64,000 bases of DNA from Breviolum minutum Mf 1.05b.01 (Eukaryota > Sar > Dinophyceae > Suessiales > Symbiodiniaceae): positions 115,428 to 179,427 of the forward strand of contig DF239257.1 of assembly GCA_000507305.1 (NCBI GenBank). Direction: 5' to 3'. This document shows, one piece after another, positions 48,821 through 59,129 of the stretch. Below the pieces are notes generated by a model. That model was not told the origin of the DNA. It saw only the letters and a program-made list of their open reading frames with translations, and did no database searches. The position numbers were made by a program, and so were the translations under genes. The stretch's first letter is position 1, and the number at the start of each line of letters is the position of its first letter.

Positions 48821-49801
48821 TCTTAGCAGAGAGGTTGGCTATGGAAGTCAAGCAGTGTTATGGAACATTTTGGTATTACGGATTGGGAAGATTTAGACAT
48901 TCCAAAACCGGATTCCACTTAAGGCCTCCTCCCACAACAAGTCAATCCAGTTGACCTCCAACCTTGATTTCTCATGCATGGGCCTTGCGGCTTCAATTTG
49001 GTTGGTCTCTCGAGACCTCTGCGTCTATCTGGCCTTCAGGCTTTCTGTCTCTTTGTCTTCCTTTGTTCGCCCTCTTTCGCTCCCTTCATGTCGCTGACTC
49101 CCTCTATATCTCTTTCGTTTGGGTCCTTTCCTGTCATGCTGTTCTCCCGCGGTCCAGTGGCATTGCCTTCTTCGACTTGCTCTTCTTGTGCTTGTCAGGA
49201 TTTTGTTGTGTTTTTTTCAAACACCTGTAGATGTATATCTTTGTATCTTGTTTCTCGGCAGGACATGTTTTGATTAATTTTAACTAGCTTTTGTCACCCG
49301 CTGCACTAACTCTCCTCACTTGCCGTCTGCCCGTGAGGTGGCAAAATCCATCCAAGCGTTCTGCCAGCTGCACGGCGCCCCCTCCAGCGCTTTTTCTTAC
49401 CGGGGATCCCAATCGCGCAGTTTTGAGGAAGAGCACTAGCAATCTGCAACTTGCCAAACCAAACTCGCACCGGTCAGGTGAGAACAGCAATGTGCCCAGC
49501 AAACACGCCGCAGATCCCTGATGAGACCTTGAAGCAATTGCCATTACAACCGTGGATGGTAGCTCAGAAGCCTGCTTTGGAAAGTTGGTTACAGGCCAAC
49601 CAAACTGAGCAGGACAAGTCCCATGTGTGATTTTGCTTTACAATGCATTCGGTCGCAATCCTAATTGCGGTCCGATCCATGGCCTTTCAGTGTAATTTTT
49701 ACTGCCTGTGAAGTGAAATTTGTACAATCAAATCTGAAATTGATGCAAGCAAATTACAGCCCGCAGCAATGCAGCAAAATTCACATGTCCTCCACTTGTT
49801 C

Positions 49802-49860
<59 letters not shown>

Positions 49861-50258
49861 ATGTGAAGTTGCAAGGGTTTCCTTGTGTGGTTGTTTCAAA
49901 CGTTGTCAGAATGGTTGGCTCCCAGATCCTGGTTTTGGCTCTCAGCCACGGCAAACCTTGGGCCGATCCTTGAAGTTTGTGGCCGTGACTGGTCATTCTT
50001 GCTTGTTTTCAATTCTTGGTTAGTTGTCGTATGCTCCATTCATCAAAAACAGTACGCCTTACCGCGTAGCTGTTTGTGCTGTCAAGCAAGTGCAAATGTA
50101 ATGCTGTCCTGCTTTGCTTCTCCAGTCCAAACCCTAGTCAGTCCGCTAACAAGATGGTTCGTGTGCAAGCTGCTTGACAATTTAGTGTGAAATGGCATGC
50201 CTTTCAAAGTTGGGTTGTGAATCATCGGAATCTCGGCTCAAGATTTGCCCAATAGCGT
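48821..50258. other. Start of element-poor island; weak coding signals
   Basis: No MITE families. Pyrimidine-rich frames at 48964-49273 (two phases, many Ser, Leu, Phe) look like low-complexity DNA. A plus frame at 49291-49521 ends with SNLQLAKPNSHRSGENSNVP and might be an exon, but lacks an ATG. CGCAAT, CCTA, ATTGCG is a small hairpin at about 49654. Confidence 0.35.
49801..49860. repeat. (TTG)n microsatellite, 20 units
   Basis: Uninterrupted. Reading frames across it give poly-Cys, poly-Leu or, on the other strand, poly-Asn. Confidence 0.97.
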
Positions 50259-50267
50259 TTGGTAGAC

Positions 50268-50642
50268 ATGCCTTGGGTTTGGCAAAAGGTTTGGCACAAT
50301 GATGGGCAAAATGATGATGCCTGGGAGCCACCCAGCCCTCGCAGTGTATTCCGTTTTGCTGATGAAGATTTCTTTCAACAGAATGCACCACATGTGGTTG
50401 ACTTAATAACTGAAGTCAAGGAAGAACTTGAACAGGATGACCAGTGGCAGTGGCCTGCAGGCGTTGCTGAATGCACAACTGGTGGTTCTTCGAGCTCTAG
50501 CCGTGGAGATCATCAAGATGTCGGTTGTAGCTTCAGCTGTTGGAATCAATGGAAGGATGTTTCATCGGCGGGCTGGGATAATTTGGATGATACACCTTCC
50601 GTGCCAGGGGTTGAAGTATTTCGTGAAAGATTCAGCTGGTAA
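50268..50642 (+). CDS. Hypothetical Trp- and acid-rich protein, probably frameshifted
   Basis: 124 residues from the first ATG (MPWVWQKVWHNDG). An acidic, helix-prone middle (residues about 38-64: HVVDLITEVKEELEQDDQWQ) is followed by a Ser/Gly linker and more Trp. From about residue 112 the plus-one frame becomes the more protein-like one and continues to 50766 with KDSAGKPLIF, PKPKPMPKKRKGSES and GAKKIRTSLQ before TGA. One base change near 50610-50630, or an intron there, would join acidic and basic halves into one protein of about 165 residues with a likely nuclear signal. No family recognised. There is no repeat element within it. Confidence 0.35.
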   Translation: MPWVWQKVWHNDGQNDDAWEPPSPRSVFRFADEDFFQQNAPHVVDLITEVKEELEQDDQWQWPAGVAECTTGGSSSSSRGDHQDVGCSFSCWNQWKDVSSAGWDNLDDTPSVPGVEVFRERFSW

Positions 50643-50762
50643 ACCTCTCATTTTTGAAAGCACGACGTGGCCAAAACCGAAGCCAATGCCGAAGAAGCGC
50701 AAAGGATCTGAATCTCAGGTTGGTGGTCCGATTGGTGCGAAAAAGATCAGGACTTCTCTGCA

Positions 50763-51219
50763 GTGAACGCTGCGCTTTTGAAAAATGTGGCTGCCCGTTT
50801 GCTGTTTGCGAGTTTGGTAGCTTTGGATTTCTGCTGGATTGTCAAATATGTTTTCCTTCTAAGCGGGGCTGGCTCTTCCAACAATGATCAACTTAGAACG
50901 CTGGTTGATGGCTTTGTTTGTCGAGTTTCGTGTTTCTGAGGTCACTGTGGATTCCAGCGACGCTTCAGTAGCAGAGCCAAAGCCGGAGCTTCGTCTGAAC
51001 GTTCTTCCTCAGCATAACCTCAACATTGAATCCTTTTGTTTGAAGACCTTTTCCTTCTAAATGGGGTTGGCTGATTGTTGATCTTCCTTTTGAGGGCCGC
51101 GTGCGCGCCCAAAAGCTAACCCCACTTATAAAGGAGGAAAACATCTGTTTGGCTTTAAGGCGATCATTACAGACAAGCCCAGCGCCGGATAGCTGTGGTG
51201 GGAGACTCTTTGCTGCCAT
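50763..51219 (+). other. Run of short protein-like frames, possible exons or decayed gene
   Basis: After CTCTGCAG, a frame from 50763 reads VNAALLKNVAARLLFASLVA and stays open to 50938. An ATG frame of 58 residues (50884-51060) follows with SSDASVAEPKPELRLNVLPQ. A third segment near 51121-51192 reads KHLFGFKAIITDKPSAG before TAG. Each looks coding over a short span. TTTTCCTTCTAA, GGGG, TGGCT occurs twice (about 50852 and 51049), so a duplication may be involved. Confidence 0.25.
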
Positions 51220-51528
51220 TTGATTCTTGATTTGCTTGCGTACATCAGGACTGTTGAAGTGGAAGACTCAGTCCGGCCCTCACCACTTGTTAAATTAAGT
51301 TCCTTGGGTAGTCTGTCGATTTCGAATTCTGCCTTTTTTGAGGTTCGGCCTGTTTTGAAACGATCCCGGAGATGCTTGTTCGATGATGACTTGGAAGGGC
51401 AAGAGACCACTAATAGTGACAAGGACAAGGACGACAGGAACACTGCCCTTGAACGCGCTAGGGCCTTACTCACCTTGCGCCTTTGCCATTTGCCATCTGA
51501 ATCAGTGGCCCTCAGGCACAGCTTTTGA
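51220..51528 (+). CDS. Possible exon: basic patch then acidic stretch
   Basis: The open frame has no ATG, so it would be an internal or last exon. It contains VLKRSRRCLFDDDLEGQ, then NSDKDKDDRNTALERARALL, i.e. a basic cluster, an acidic stretch and a helical Ala/Leu/Arg segment, an arrangement common in nuclear proteins. The opposite strand is also open (51126-51668 minus) but is poorer in features. No family recognised. Confidence 0.3.
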   Translation: MILDLLAYIRTVEVEDSVRPSPLVKLSSLGSLSISNSAFFEVRPVLKRSRRCLFDDDLEGQETTNSDKDKDDRNTALERARALLTLRLCHLPSESVALRHSF

Positions 51529-51911
51529 TCCGAAGCATTCCTAGCTGCAGACCATATCTTGGAGGCCTGGTTGAACCAGTTCAACTTTATTTCCATTTTC
51601 AAGTTTTGATGAGCCAGGAAGCCCACAAAAGAAACATGCAGATCAACTGGGCCACTGTTGATGGCCATATGTGTGGGGCACCAGTTCTGTCCTTACCATA
51701 AACAGCTTTTTGCAGTCACAATTGAGTTTTATGTGTCCTTTGCTTAAAACTGATTGTTACTGAGATTTGGCGACAGCGATGTTTCCTGCTTCTCCAGAAG
51801 CGTGGGTTCAACTTCTTTGCCGTGGCGCTGACTTGTTGGTTAATTGAGCTTCTCTTTGCTGTTTTGCAGTTCCTGTTTGCATGCCAGCAAAGAGCAGCGA
51901 TGTCCTGATAT
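51529..51911. other. Unassigned stretch
   Basis: No repeat family; no supported frame except the minus-strand shadow. Confidence 0.3.
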
Positions 51912-52145
51912 CTACCTCCAAATCGAGCGGGCCTTGAAGCTCTTGGGCAACGGCCGGCATGGTCTTTGAGGAGCTTGGGGGGTTGCTTTCCCTTCTTGTC
52001 TTATCTTTGCTGTGTGGGGCTGGGCCACTAGGTAGTTGCTGAATTCGTCATCAAAGAAATTGCTAAACAATTTTGGCAGGTGTTCTTCATGGGCTGGGCC
52101 ACTGGATTGGAGAAATCGCAAAGCATTGTTGGCAGGTGTTTGCAT
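51912..52145 (-). CDS. Hypothetical small protein
   Basis: 77 residues from an ATG. Contains LPKLFSNFFDDEFSNYLVAQ, an aromatic and acidic segment, and a Pro/Arg/Lys-rich tail (KATPQAPQRPCRPLPKSFKA). The DNA under it includes an imperfect tandem: GGGCTGGGCCACT and TTGGCAGGTGTT occur twice about 60 bases apart. Its start codon shares a CATG palindrome with the plus-strand frame that follows, so at most one of the two is likely real. Confidence 0.25.
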   Translation of the reverse strand: MQTPANNALRFLQSSGPAHEEHLPKLFSNFFDDEFSNYLVAQPHTAKIRQEGKATPQAPQRPCRPLPKSFKARSIWR

Positions 52146-52437
52146 GATGCCGTGTCATGAGGACAACATCATCCGGAGCCAGGTGGAAGTTGGGCGACTT
52201 TGGGCCTGTCCCTGCCAACGGTGGCCTCTACCACGCTGTTGGCACCACTATGTCAGCATGGCGAAAGAGGCCGAGAAAAAGTTGAGGAGGAGGTTGGCGG
52301 AGAGGGAGTTTAATATTTGCACTTCTACATTGGGAACTACGACCCACAAAAAACATCATTCGCGGTTTTGTTTTTTGCGTTTTTTCAGTGCTGCTTGCAC
52401 CAGTGTCCCAGCTGCTTCCATCAGTTTCGGTTGTTGA
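52144..52437 (+). CDS. Hypothetical small protein with basic helix
   Basis: 97 residues from ATG ATG. A Cys/His/Trp-rich N-terminal part (residues 3-40: PCHEDN, CPCQRWPLPRCWHHYV) precedes MAKEAEKKLRRRLAEREFN, an amphipathic basic helix. The Cys/His spacing does not match a zinc finger I know. Tail rich in Ser, Phe, Ala. Upstream the same frame is open to 52036 without an ATG. Confidence 0.25.
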   Translation: MMPCHEDNIIRSQVEVGRLWACPCQRWPLPRCWHHYVSMAKEAEKKLRRRLAEREFNICTSTLGTTTHKKHHSRFCFLRFFSAACTSVPAASISFGC

Positions 52438-53194
52438 AACGCAACATGTAGCCGTATACAAATTGAATTTGATGATGAATATCACATTACGAACTCGAGC
52501 CCCGAGGCGAACTGTTCGACGACATCGACACACGAGGCAACAGGTTCAACACACATAAACTTTGTAAGAGCAAAAATCACCTTGACGTTGCACCACAACG
52601 CTGGCACAACAGTGTTGTGTCAGGTGTGCTGCAGAGGTGGCTCCCTCAGATATTGATCTTACGAGTTAAAAAAGCACAAAAGCTGCTGTTCAGGTGCCCC
52701 TCAGTTCCCGCAAGCAGAACCATGGACCAGGCAGCGATTGATTTTTGACCAACATTGTGGAAGAACGATTTTGAAGACACCCAACATGCATACTGACGTC
52801 AAAACCAACAGAATCAGCGAAGTTCCTACAGCTGAATGCAGTGGGAGCTGCCATTCGACTATAGGGGAAGGAGGCAGCAGACAAACAACACCTCGTCTGC
52901 AGCGAGCCGGCGCACGTCCACTGCCACAAGTGGGAAGTCCGTGGCCCGAATGACTCTCAAGGCTTGCAAAACAGATTTTCAAGAAAAGGAGTACATAACG
53001 CATCAACAGTCTGAGTGATACAAGGTTATGGGTCAAAACGACGTTTCTCATGTAACAAGGATGGAACGATATCGATGCATTTTTGATATCGAGTTTTGAT
53101 GTCACATTATGAAAATCCCCAATGCCCAAAGCCTATCCGGAGCAAGGCGGCAGGAAAAAAACTTTCGCAAAAACGAGAAGAAGACAGGCGTGTC
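52438..53194. other. Unassigned stretch
   Basis: Frames on both strands (52690-53129 minus; 52738-53018 plus) overlap; the minus frame has several hydrophobic runs and the plus ones are Thr/Ser/Arg-rich. I cannot choose between them. Confidence 0.25.
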
Positions 53195-53312
53195 GGCCGG
53201 GAAGTGGGGAGGAGGGGCAGGAGGAGGAATGGCCAGAGGACGAGGGGTGGCCGGAGGCTGGAGAGGGGAGTGGGGGGTGGACGACGAGTTGAGATGGAGA
53301 GAGAGGCGTCGT
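53195..53312. repeat. G/A-rich low-complexity tract
   Basis: GGGGAGGAGGGGCAGGAGGA and similar words give Gly/Arg-rich plus frames and Pro/Ser-rich minus frames. Strong purine strand bias; not called coding. Confidence 0.6.
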
Positions 53313-53893
53313 TGAAGACTTAGGAGCCGTACCGAGATGCCGGACTGACTATCTGAGGAGGTACCCACCAACATCCCTTCCCCTCAACCAGCTCACCACC
53401 AACCACACGTCTCCACCCCACCTCGTCCGGCAGTTGCCCCAACAGGGTTTGAGGAGAACCTTTCCCATGCATTTTCCCCACCCCCAACACATCCGGCTCA
53501 CTGCTGACGTTGACTCCTGCCAATGCCTTCTATATGAGCGAGGCTGACACATCCTTTTTTGGAGTTTGAAGATATTTGTTCAAAGCCGGTTTTCAGCTCC
53601 ATGCTGAAACCGGCGCCTTTCTATCTGAGACAGCAGTGACCAATTTGACCTTGGTTATGAAATCTATCTGGGGATTACCCAATTATGCAGGGACTATCAC
53701 AATATGAACCAGCCAGGAAAGTCAAATGCAGTTTGTGTGAGATGGGACTGCAGAAGCGTTCAGCGCACCCCGCAAAACGAACGTAGGCTGAATCCACCAT
53801 GAACGTAGACAGATTAATGTTAGAAAATGAAGCAAAATGCAGATACGACACAAAGACTCAAAACTAATTAGCCACTTGCTGTGAAGAAGAAAC
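53313..53893. other. Unassigned stretch
   Basis: Relatively C-rich at 53365-53540, with no repeat family or supported frame. Confidence 0.3.
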
Positions 53894-54112
53894 AACCACC
53901 ACCACCACCACCACCACNNNNNNNNNNNNNNNNNNNNNNNNNNNNNNNNNNNNNNNNNNNNNNNNNNNNNNNNNNNNNNNNNNNNNNNNNNNNNNNNNNN
54001 ACACACAACAACACACAACAACACACAACAACACACAACAACACACACAACAACACACAACAACACACAACAACACACAACAACACACAACAGCACACAG
54101 CAACAACAACAA

Positions 54113-54145
<33 letters not shown>

Positions 54146-54180
54146 CGACGACGACAACAACAACAACAACAACAACCACG

Positions 54181-54214
<34 letters not shown>

Positions 54215-54217
54215 CGA
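53894..54217. repeat. Compound simple-repeat array around a gap
   Basis: (ACC)n runs into 83 N (53918-54000), then about nine units of the 10-base ACACACAACA, then (AAC)n with ACG variants to 54217. The gap is almost certainly collapsed or unread repeat. Confidence 0.95.
53918..54000. other. Assembly gap, 83 N
   Basis: It sits inside simple repeats; the true length is unknown. Confidence 1.
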
Positions 54218-55284
54218 CAATGATCGCACATGTTTCAGTCGTATATTCACAGTCTTTGCCCACATCCTTTGAGGTCTTACGGGCACCTGTGGCGAACAGT
54301 GCTCTGGGCCACCGGCTGAGCCATAGCAGCGGTGGCGCGCCGGCCACCGGTGGCACCACAATGCCGGAGGAACACGAGAGGAGCAGCTTTGGCAGTTGGA
54401 TTTTTTGCCCTTGAGCGAAAGATTGGATTTTTTTTGAACAAACAAATATGTATCCTGAAGAAACATGATGTTTTTTGTTTTGTTTGTTTGTCATGTAAAA
54501 TCTGTCCAAAGATGCCCCAAACCAGGTGCTCAAAACCCGATTGTTCCTTTCCAACATGTTGTACAGGAAGGAAACTGCAACCGCAACAACCCCTCCGTTG
54601 GAAAAGGTGCGGGGCTGGAAGCCTGTTAAACAGGGACTGGCATGAAAATAGAAAATGCGGCAAAAAAAAACCCAAACCCTGAAACTTTTGAACAGCTGCA
54701 AGTCTCTAAGTGGATTTTTGTTTTGTTTTTGGCTCTTCCGGCTTGTAGTTTAATGCAATGTAGTAAATTACTGGCAAAATGGAAGGCACCTTGTATCATC
54801 AAAATTTGTTTTCAACATCCAAGTTTGCACTGGTTTGGTGGTCCAAAAAAGCAGTCAACTTTGAAGGGTTCAAGTCACAAAATAGAGGACAAACAGGTCT
54901 TAGGTATGTTCTAACCCACTGTTTTTGACACACTCTTTTTGGGGTGATCTTTGAATCGTACATAATTGTGGAGTGAAGGGACACATCATGCACACCCTTA
55001 AACATTCAAACATAGAAAAAATAGGCACATGAAGCAAACATTTGCAAAAAAACATACCGACCTATTGAAATTCTCCAATGATTTTGCAGGTGTTTGTGCT
55101 TTTGTAGCTGCTGTTTCACTTTTGTAAGGAGGGCAACATTCAGCTACAATACTGGTTAATTGGTAGTTTGGGTTGGTGGTTTGGATTCTGAAAGGCATCC
55201 CTTTCTGAAAGGGATTGTTGTGAAAGGGGTGCCCCAATTCGACTACCAAAGCACCAATTTACGATTCGTTGAAACTAATTTTCA
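54218..55284. other. End of element-poor island
   Basis: A minus frame at 54277-54675 and plus frames at 54332-54682 and 54642-54914 overlap. None has features I recognise. The words GTTTTGTTTGTTTGT near 54477 are low complexity. Confidence 0.3.
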
Positions 55285-55399
55285 TACACTCCCTGAAACT
55301 AACATAGCCCTTAAAAATGGATGGTTGGAATACCAGTTTCCTATTGGGGCCCTTTGCCTATTTTCAGGGGCGACAGTGCTGTTAGTTTCAGAGAGGGTA
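55285..55399. mobile_element. Family A MITE
   Basis: TACACTCCCTGAAACTAACA, TAGCCCTTAAAAATGG on the left; CTATTTTCAGGGGCGACAGT, GCTGTTAGTTTCAGAGAGGG and TA on the right. It marks the return of dense elements. Confidence 0.85.
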
Positions 55400-55481
55400 C
55401 CTTCCCCAGAAACAGTCAGTTCGCTCTGAAAATCAATGGTTTGGACAAAAAAATCCATTTTGGGGCCCAGCCTATTCTCAG
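55398..55481. repeat. Second Family A copy, left part, cut by Family B
   Basis: TACCTTCCCCAGAAACAGTC, AGTTCGCTCTGAAAATCAAT and TTTTGGGGCCCAGCCTATTC. It shares the TA of the previous copy and ends where Family B starts. Confidence 0.65.
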
Positions 55482-55591
55482 CTAGGTGGTGGCAACTCAA
55501 ATATTTTTCAAAAAATCACCCCAAAAATTGGGGAAGATTTCCCATTTTGACGAGCATATTTTTCAGATGGGTTGGTTCAACCACCACCCAG
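55482..55591. mobile_element. Family B MITE, GGCAACTC subtype
   Basis: CTAGGTGGTGGCAACTCAAA on the left, TTTCAGATGGGTTGGTTCAA, CCACCACCCAG on the right; TTTTGACGAGCATATTTTTC in the right half. No clear flank duplication. Confidence 0.8.
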
Positions 55592-55599
55592 CCGCCAGC

Positions 55600-55690
55600 C
55601 AGCTCCTTTTGGGATGTTATTTGGGGCCAGCTCCTTTTGGGATGTATTGCCATACATACGGAACCCGTACGGAACCCGGGAACCTTCCAG
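55600..55690 (+). repeat. Two small tandem duplications
   Basis: CCAGCTCCTTTTGGGATGT occurs twice about 20-27 bases apart, then TACGGAACCCG twice in direct succession. Likely replication slippage. Confidence 0.7.
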
Positions 55691-55751
55691 TTGGAATGCC
55701 AACCATTTAAGGCAATTCTTTGGAAAGGGGCTGGTTTCGTACATAATTTTC

Positions 55752-55832
55752 TAGGATCCATGGGGACTGGCATATATTTACGTATATTTACCATGAATTT
55801 ATGTCACATGTGTCACATTGTAGGTGAAATCT
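55752..55832. repeat. Family D, left part, followed by Family I
   Basis: TAGGATCCATGGGGACTGGC, ATATATTTACGTATATTTAC then TGTCACATGTGTCACATTGT and AGGTGAAAT. The right terminus is lost. Confidence 0.65.
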
Positions 55833-55841
55833 CCAGTTAAT

Positions 55842-56010
55842 AATATTGTCAATGGTTTTTTTCTGGTTCCCTTAATAGGTGATATATAATCCCCCCAATT
55901 GGCAGTACATACTACTTATATACCACTTATAGTCCTTGCCTTTTGGGGGGGGTTCTATGCTACTCGTACCTGCCACCGATGAAGGGAACCAAAAACAACC
56001 ATTGATATTG
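55842..56010. mobile_element. Family I element, older copy
   Basis: AATATTGTCAATGG, TTTCTGGTTCCCTTAATAGG on the left; GAAGGGAACCAAAAACAACC, ATTGATATT on the right. More mismatches than the copies at 31759 and 41026. Confidence 0.75.
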
Positions 56011-56048
56011 GGCCTCCAAGTTGAATATGATTCAGAACTAACATTACC

Positions 56049-56240
56049 AATGGATGTCCCGGAGTTGGAAGTTAGGATCGATCAATGGGTTATAATTAAC
56101 CCCAAGGAATACCAGTTAGTAAATGGTTAGTAAATGGATTATAACCCTAAGAAATATTAACCATTTATAAGTATAGGCAGTATAGGTTTAAAATCCCATT
56201 GATCCTAACCATTTATCCTAAACTCCTGGGACATCCAAGT
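56049..56240. mobile_element. Family H MITE
   Basis: AATGGATGTCCCGGAGTTGG, AAGTTAGGATC on the left; GATCCTAACCATTTATCCTA, AACTCCTGGGACATCC on the right. GGTTAGTAAATGG is tandemly doubled inside. Confidence 0.75.
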
Positions 56241-56274
56241 ATCTAACTATTGGAATGGTATGAGTGAGAAATTG

Positions 56275-56360
56275 ACACACCAGGATTATGGACAATTTTT
56301 TTAAGGTCCAGCGATCCCAACCTAAACCTTTATTTGTGACTGGAAAAACCCGGGCAAGGG
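56275..56360. repeat. Family O, left part
   Basis: CACCAGGATTATGGACAATT, GATCCCAACCTAAACC and TTATTTGTGACTGG match 20195-20262. Confidence 0.5.
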
Positions 56361-56400
56361 GGAGAACCCAGTACATATTGTTTCACCAGACATTTCGTTC

Positions 56401-56540
56401 GGTACCTAAAATGGAGGAATCCGAAAACCTATATAAGCTGTATTAGTTCGGCTTACGTATACAAGGGAAAAACCCACCCCAAAAATTGCATTATAAGGTT
56501 CTTTCGTACCTCCATTTTAGGTACCTGAACTTCTTGATGA
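56401..56540. mobile_element. Family N element, complete
   Basis: GGTACCTAAAATGGAGGAAT on the left, mirrored by CGTACCTCCATTTTAGGTAC on the right (about 18 bp of arms); inside, CCTATATAAGCTGTATTAG and AAGGTTCTTTCG as in the copy at 9779. GGTACCTGAA recurs at about 56639. Confidence 0.75.
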
Positions 56541-57332
56541 TATAAGGGATGATACGACCAAGCTTTATCTAGGTTATAATAAGCCAACATTAAAAGTCCC
56601 TATCAACCAAAGAATATTTCATGGTTCATGTCATGTCAGGTACCTGAAACTTTTGGTGACTGTTATGATTCGTTTTGCACTCCCTTGTCCCTTTCAAGCT
56701 CCGGGCCCCTCGGAGGCTGGTGAAGTACTTTCACCTTTGGCACGCTTGGTCATAGAGGTGCTTTTGTCGTCGGGAGCTTGGGGGGAAGAAGGTCCACCAT
56801 TTACACCTGAAAACTAATGCAATGATAATAGGAAGACAACCATGAATGATGATGTATCTCCCTATTAGAAAAGATAACAACAAATGGTGATTTTCGACCT
56901 ATATCGTCATGTTAGTCATTTTCGGGGGATACAAATCCATGAGATAGGAGAACACCATATAGGCTTGTTGAGTTCTATTGTTTCACACCTTTTTTCAATT
57001 GGCATGAGATATATATTTTTTGCCTTTTTCCATGTATATTATTCTATGTAGATGGTAAAATATGTCCAAAATCTTACATGACAGCAACATGAAAGTCCGG
57101 ACAAAACACTTTGCTAACCTTTTACTTTTGATAAATCTATATTTCTTCACATTCAATGTGTGAGTTGCAAATGAAATTCCAGTTCATGCCTCGAAATCGT
57201 GGTTCTCCTGGTGATTTCCTTTGCGCAGGCCTATGTGGCAGTGAACGTGGCACCACTGTGGGAAGGCTTAGGTGGCCCAAAATCACCTCAGCACAAGGGA
57301 GTTATGCGGCCCCTAGACATGGCCGAAAATAA
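56541..57332. other. Unassigned stretch
   Basis: No family or supported gene. TTAGTCATTTTCGGGGGATA near 56913 is a possible Family A right-end scrap. Confidence 0.3.
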
Positions 57333-57405
57333 AAGGGTAACTGGGGTTGTTTAACACCTATAGGAGGAGTTATAATCCTACTTATAACTGGTTAGGGCCC
57401 ACTTC
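57333..57405. repeat. Family J, right part
   Basis: AAGGGTAACTGGGGTTGTTT, AGGAGGAGTTATAATCCTAC and GGTTAGGGCCCACTT. The left end is not found. Confidence 0.45.
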
Positions 57406-57619
57406 GGGAGGATCCATTTTTTTGGTTTTAAAGCACAAATGGAGTGTTGGACAGGGTTCTAGATTTGGCGTGGTGGGGTGAGGTGTTTTCCAAATAGTGT
57501 TTACTAGGAACCACCGAAGGGTATGAGTGAGCCTGTACAGCATGAAGGATGATGTACATCCCAACCAGGTTCAGATACAGGATTTTGAATATCAACGGTG
57601 TTAGCTCAATGGTTTTCCA

Positions 57620-57717
57620 TTCCCATAGGATCTATGGGACTGGTATATTTTCCTACATTTACCACAAGCATCAATTAAACGTAGGTAAATATACCAGTCC
57701 CATGGATCCTATGGGAT
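57620..57717. mobile_element. Family D MITE, well preserved
   Basis: TCCCATAGGATCTATGGGAC, TGGTATATTTTCCTACATTT on the left; ACGTAGGTAAATATACCAGT, CCCATGGATCCTATGGGA on the right, about 40 bp of arms. ATT flanks both sides. Confidence 0.9.
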
Positions 57718-58272
57718 TGGTGTTCACAATAAAATTTCCCTTCTCGCAACAAGGGTCTCCGGGTGTTTTTCGAAAGTTTCCGATGTTCAGGACTCCGCTC
57801 ATCTTTCCGATGAACCCTGCAGCAGGATTGCTGCAACCCGGGTCTTCAGGCATCCACATGGTACAGCCAGAATTTTCAGCTCCGAAGGCTTGTAGCCTTA
57901 CTAACGTCTTGTTCTCCAACAGGTTTTTGTTACGACACAACGGCTAAATCTCGCCTAAGCAATCTTTCCAAATCTCGCTATCCCAACATCCCCAACTTGA
58001 TGTCCCTTGGGCCTTTTCTTTTTCAGTTGAACTTATGCAAAAAAAACCCAAATGGGGCCCCCTATTTTGGACGATTTGGACCCACAAAATGGTGGGTCAA
58101 CCGCCCAAAAAAAACGGTCGAGTCCCGTTGGGTTCTACGTAGGTATATGATATGGCTATATCTTGTTAATTTGGCTGTTTTTACCCCATTAAAATTTGGT
58201 GGGGTTTTTAATGTAACTCAGTAACAGTTACCTAGTACAGATATATGATGATGTGAAATTATAGCAGATTAC
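57718..58272. other. Unassigned stretch
   Basis: Nothing recognised. Confidence 0.3.
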
Positions 58273-58386
58273 TACACCCCGGAAAATTATATAATATGGA
58301 ACCTACAAATCACCCAATTGAGAAGGAAAATCATCTTCCATCCACCTCCATTTTGGAGTTCAAAATGCTAAAATTTCCAGGGTGTA
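58273..58386. mobile_element. Family K MITE
   Basis: TACACCCCGGAAAATTATAT, AATATGGAACC on the left; GGAGTTCAAAATGCTAAAAT, TTCCAGGGTGTA on the right, TA borders; AAATCACCCAATTGAGAAGG inside. Confidence 0.8.
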
Positions 58387-58922
58387 GGCAAGAAAGGTAT
58401 CCACCATTAACACCCCAATTAACACCTGTCCACCTTACACTCTTTCGCTGTGCCAGATGCTGAGGCATGGTCAGAAACCGGAAACCTATGGTACCTCACA
58501 TGTTCCTGGGATTTGCAAGGAACAAAACCAACAAAACCACAAGAGTGGCATGGGTTTTTGCATGGGTTTGGTGGGCACCTGAGACCGAGATTTCAAACCA
58601 AGGGGCATGCATCAAAAGCCAGTCATCAGAGAATGAATTCTGCAAGTACTTGGAAGAAGTAGCCCTAGTTACTACATCGAAATGTCAAAAAAAAATGAAA
58701 AACATGCCAACAATCGGGGGGTAATTCACACCTAGTGAGGTATCTACAGGTTATCAGTTCAACATTTGAGTAACCCCCTCTCATGTGTGATTGGTTCGCT
58801 ATGGTTACCTTATGGTGAAATCATCCACCGCATGTTGCAAATCATAAGTATGGTGGTACCGAGATTAAAAAAAAACTACCTGATAATATTAAAAGGTCAT
58901 AAGTCATAATTAACAAGCCAAT
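58387..58922. other. Unassigned stretch
   Basis: Two overlapping plus frames at 58450-58724 (70 and 85 residues) share the same DNA in different phases; both Trp/Lys/Thr-rich, neither recognised. Confidence 0.3.
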
Positions 58923-59035
58923 TACACCCCTGAAGATTAACATTTTGCGCATAATTCCCTGGAGGTTTGGTTCAGATCATTTTCCTTTCTTTTCATGGGT
59001 GATGGCTGTTCCAGCCGTGAATCTTCCAGGGTGTA
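58923..59035. mobile_element. Family K MITE
   Basis: TACACCCCTGAAGATTAACA, TTTTGCGC on the left; GGCTGTTCCAGCCGTGAATC, TTCCAGGGTGTA on the right. Confidence 0.8.
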
Positions 59036-59129
59036 TCAAGGTCGATCTATATGTAAGCCACCAGGATTTCATGTTTCATCTCACTTTTTTTTTAAAAGAC
59101 CATGCCACCCAACAACTGTTCAAAAACTT

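Noticed and set aside
48964..49273. Two overlapping 88-99-residue plus frames
   Set aside because: Pyrimidine-rich low-complexity DNA gives Ser/Leu/Phe peptides in two phases; no reason to choose either.
51126..51668. 180-residue minus-strand frame
   Set aside because: The plus strand over the same DNA shows clearer acidic and basic protein-like segments; the minus frame is rich in Ser and Leu as expected for a complement shadow. Not excluded outright.
53722..54701. Frames of 169-277 residues on the minus strand and 177 on the plus strand
   Set aside because: Most of each is simple repeat plus N. The non-repeat ends have no recognisable features.
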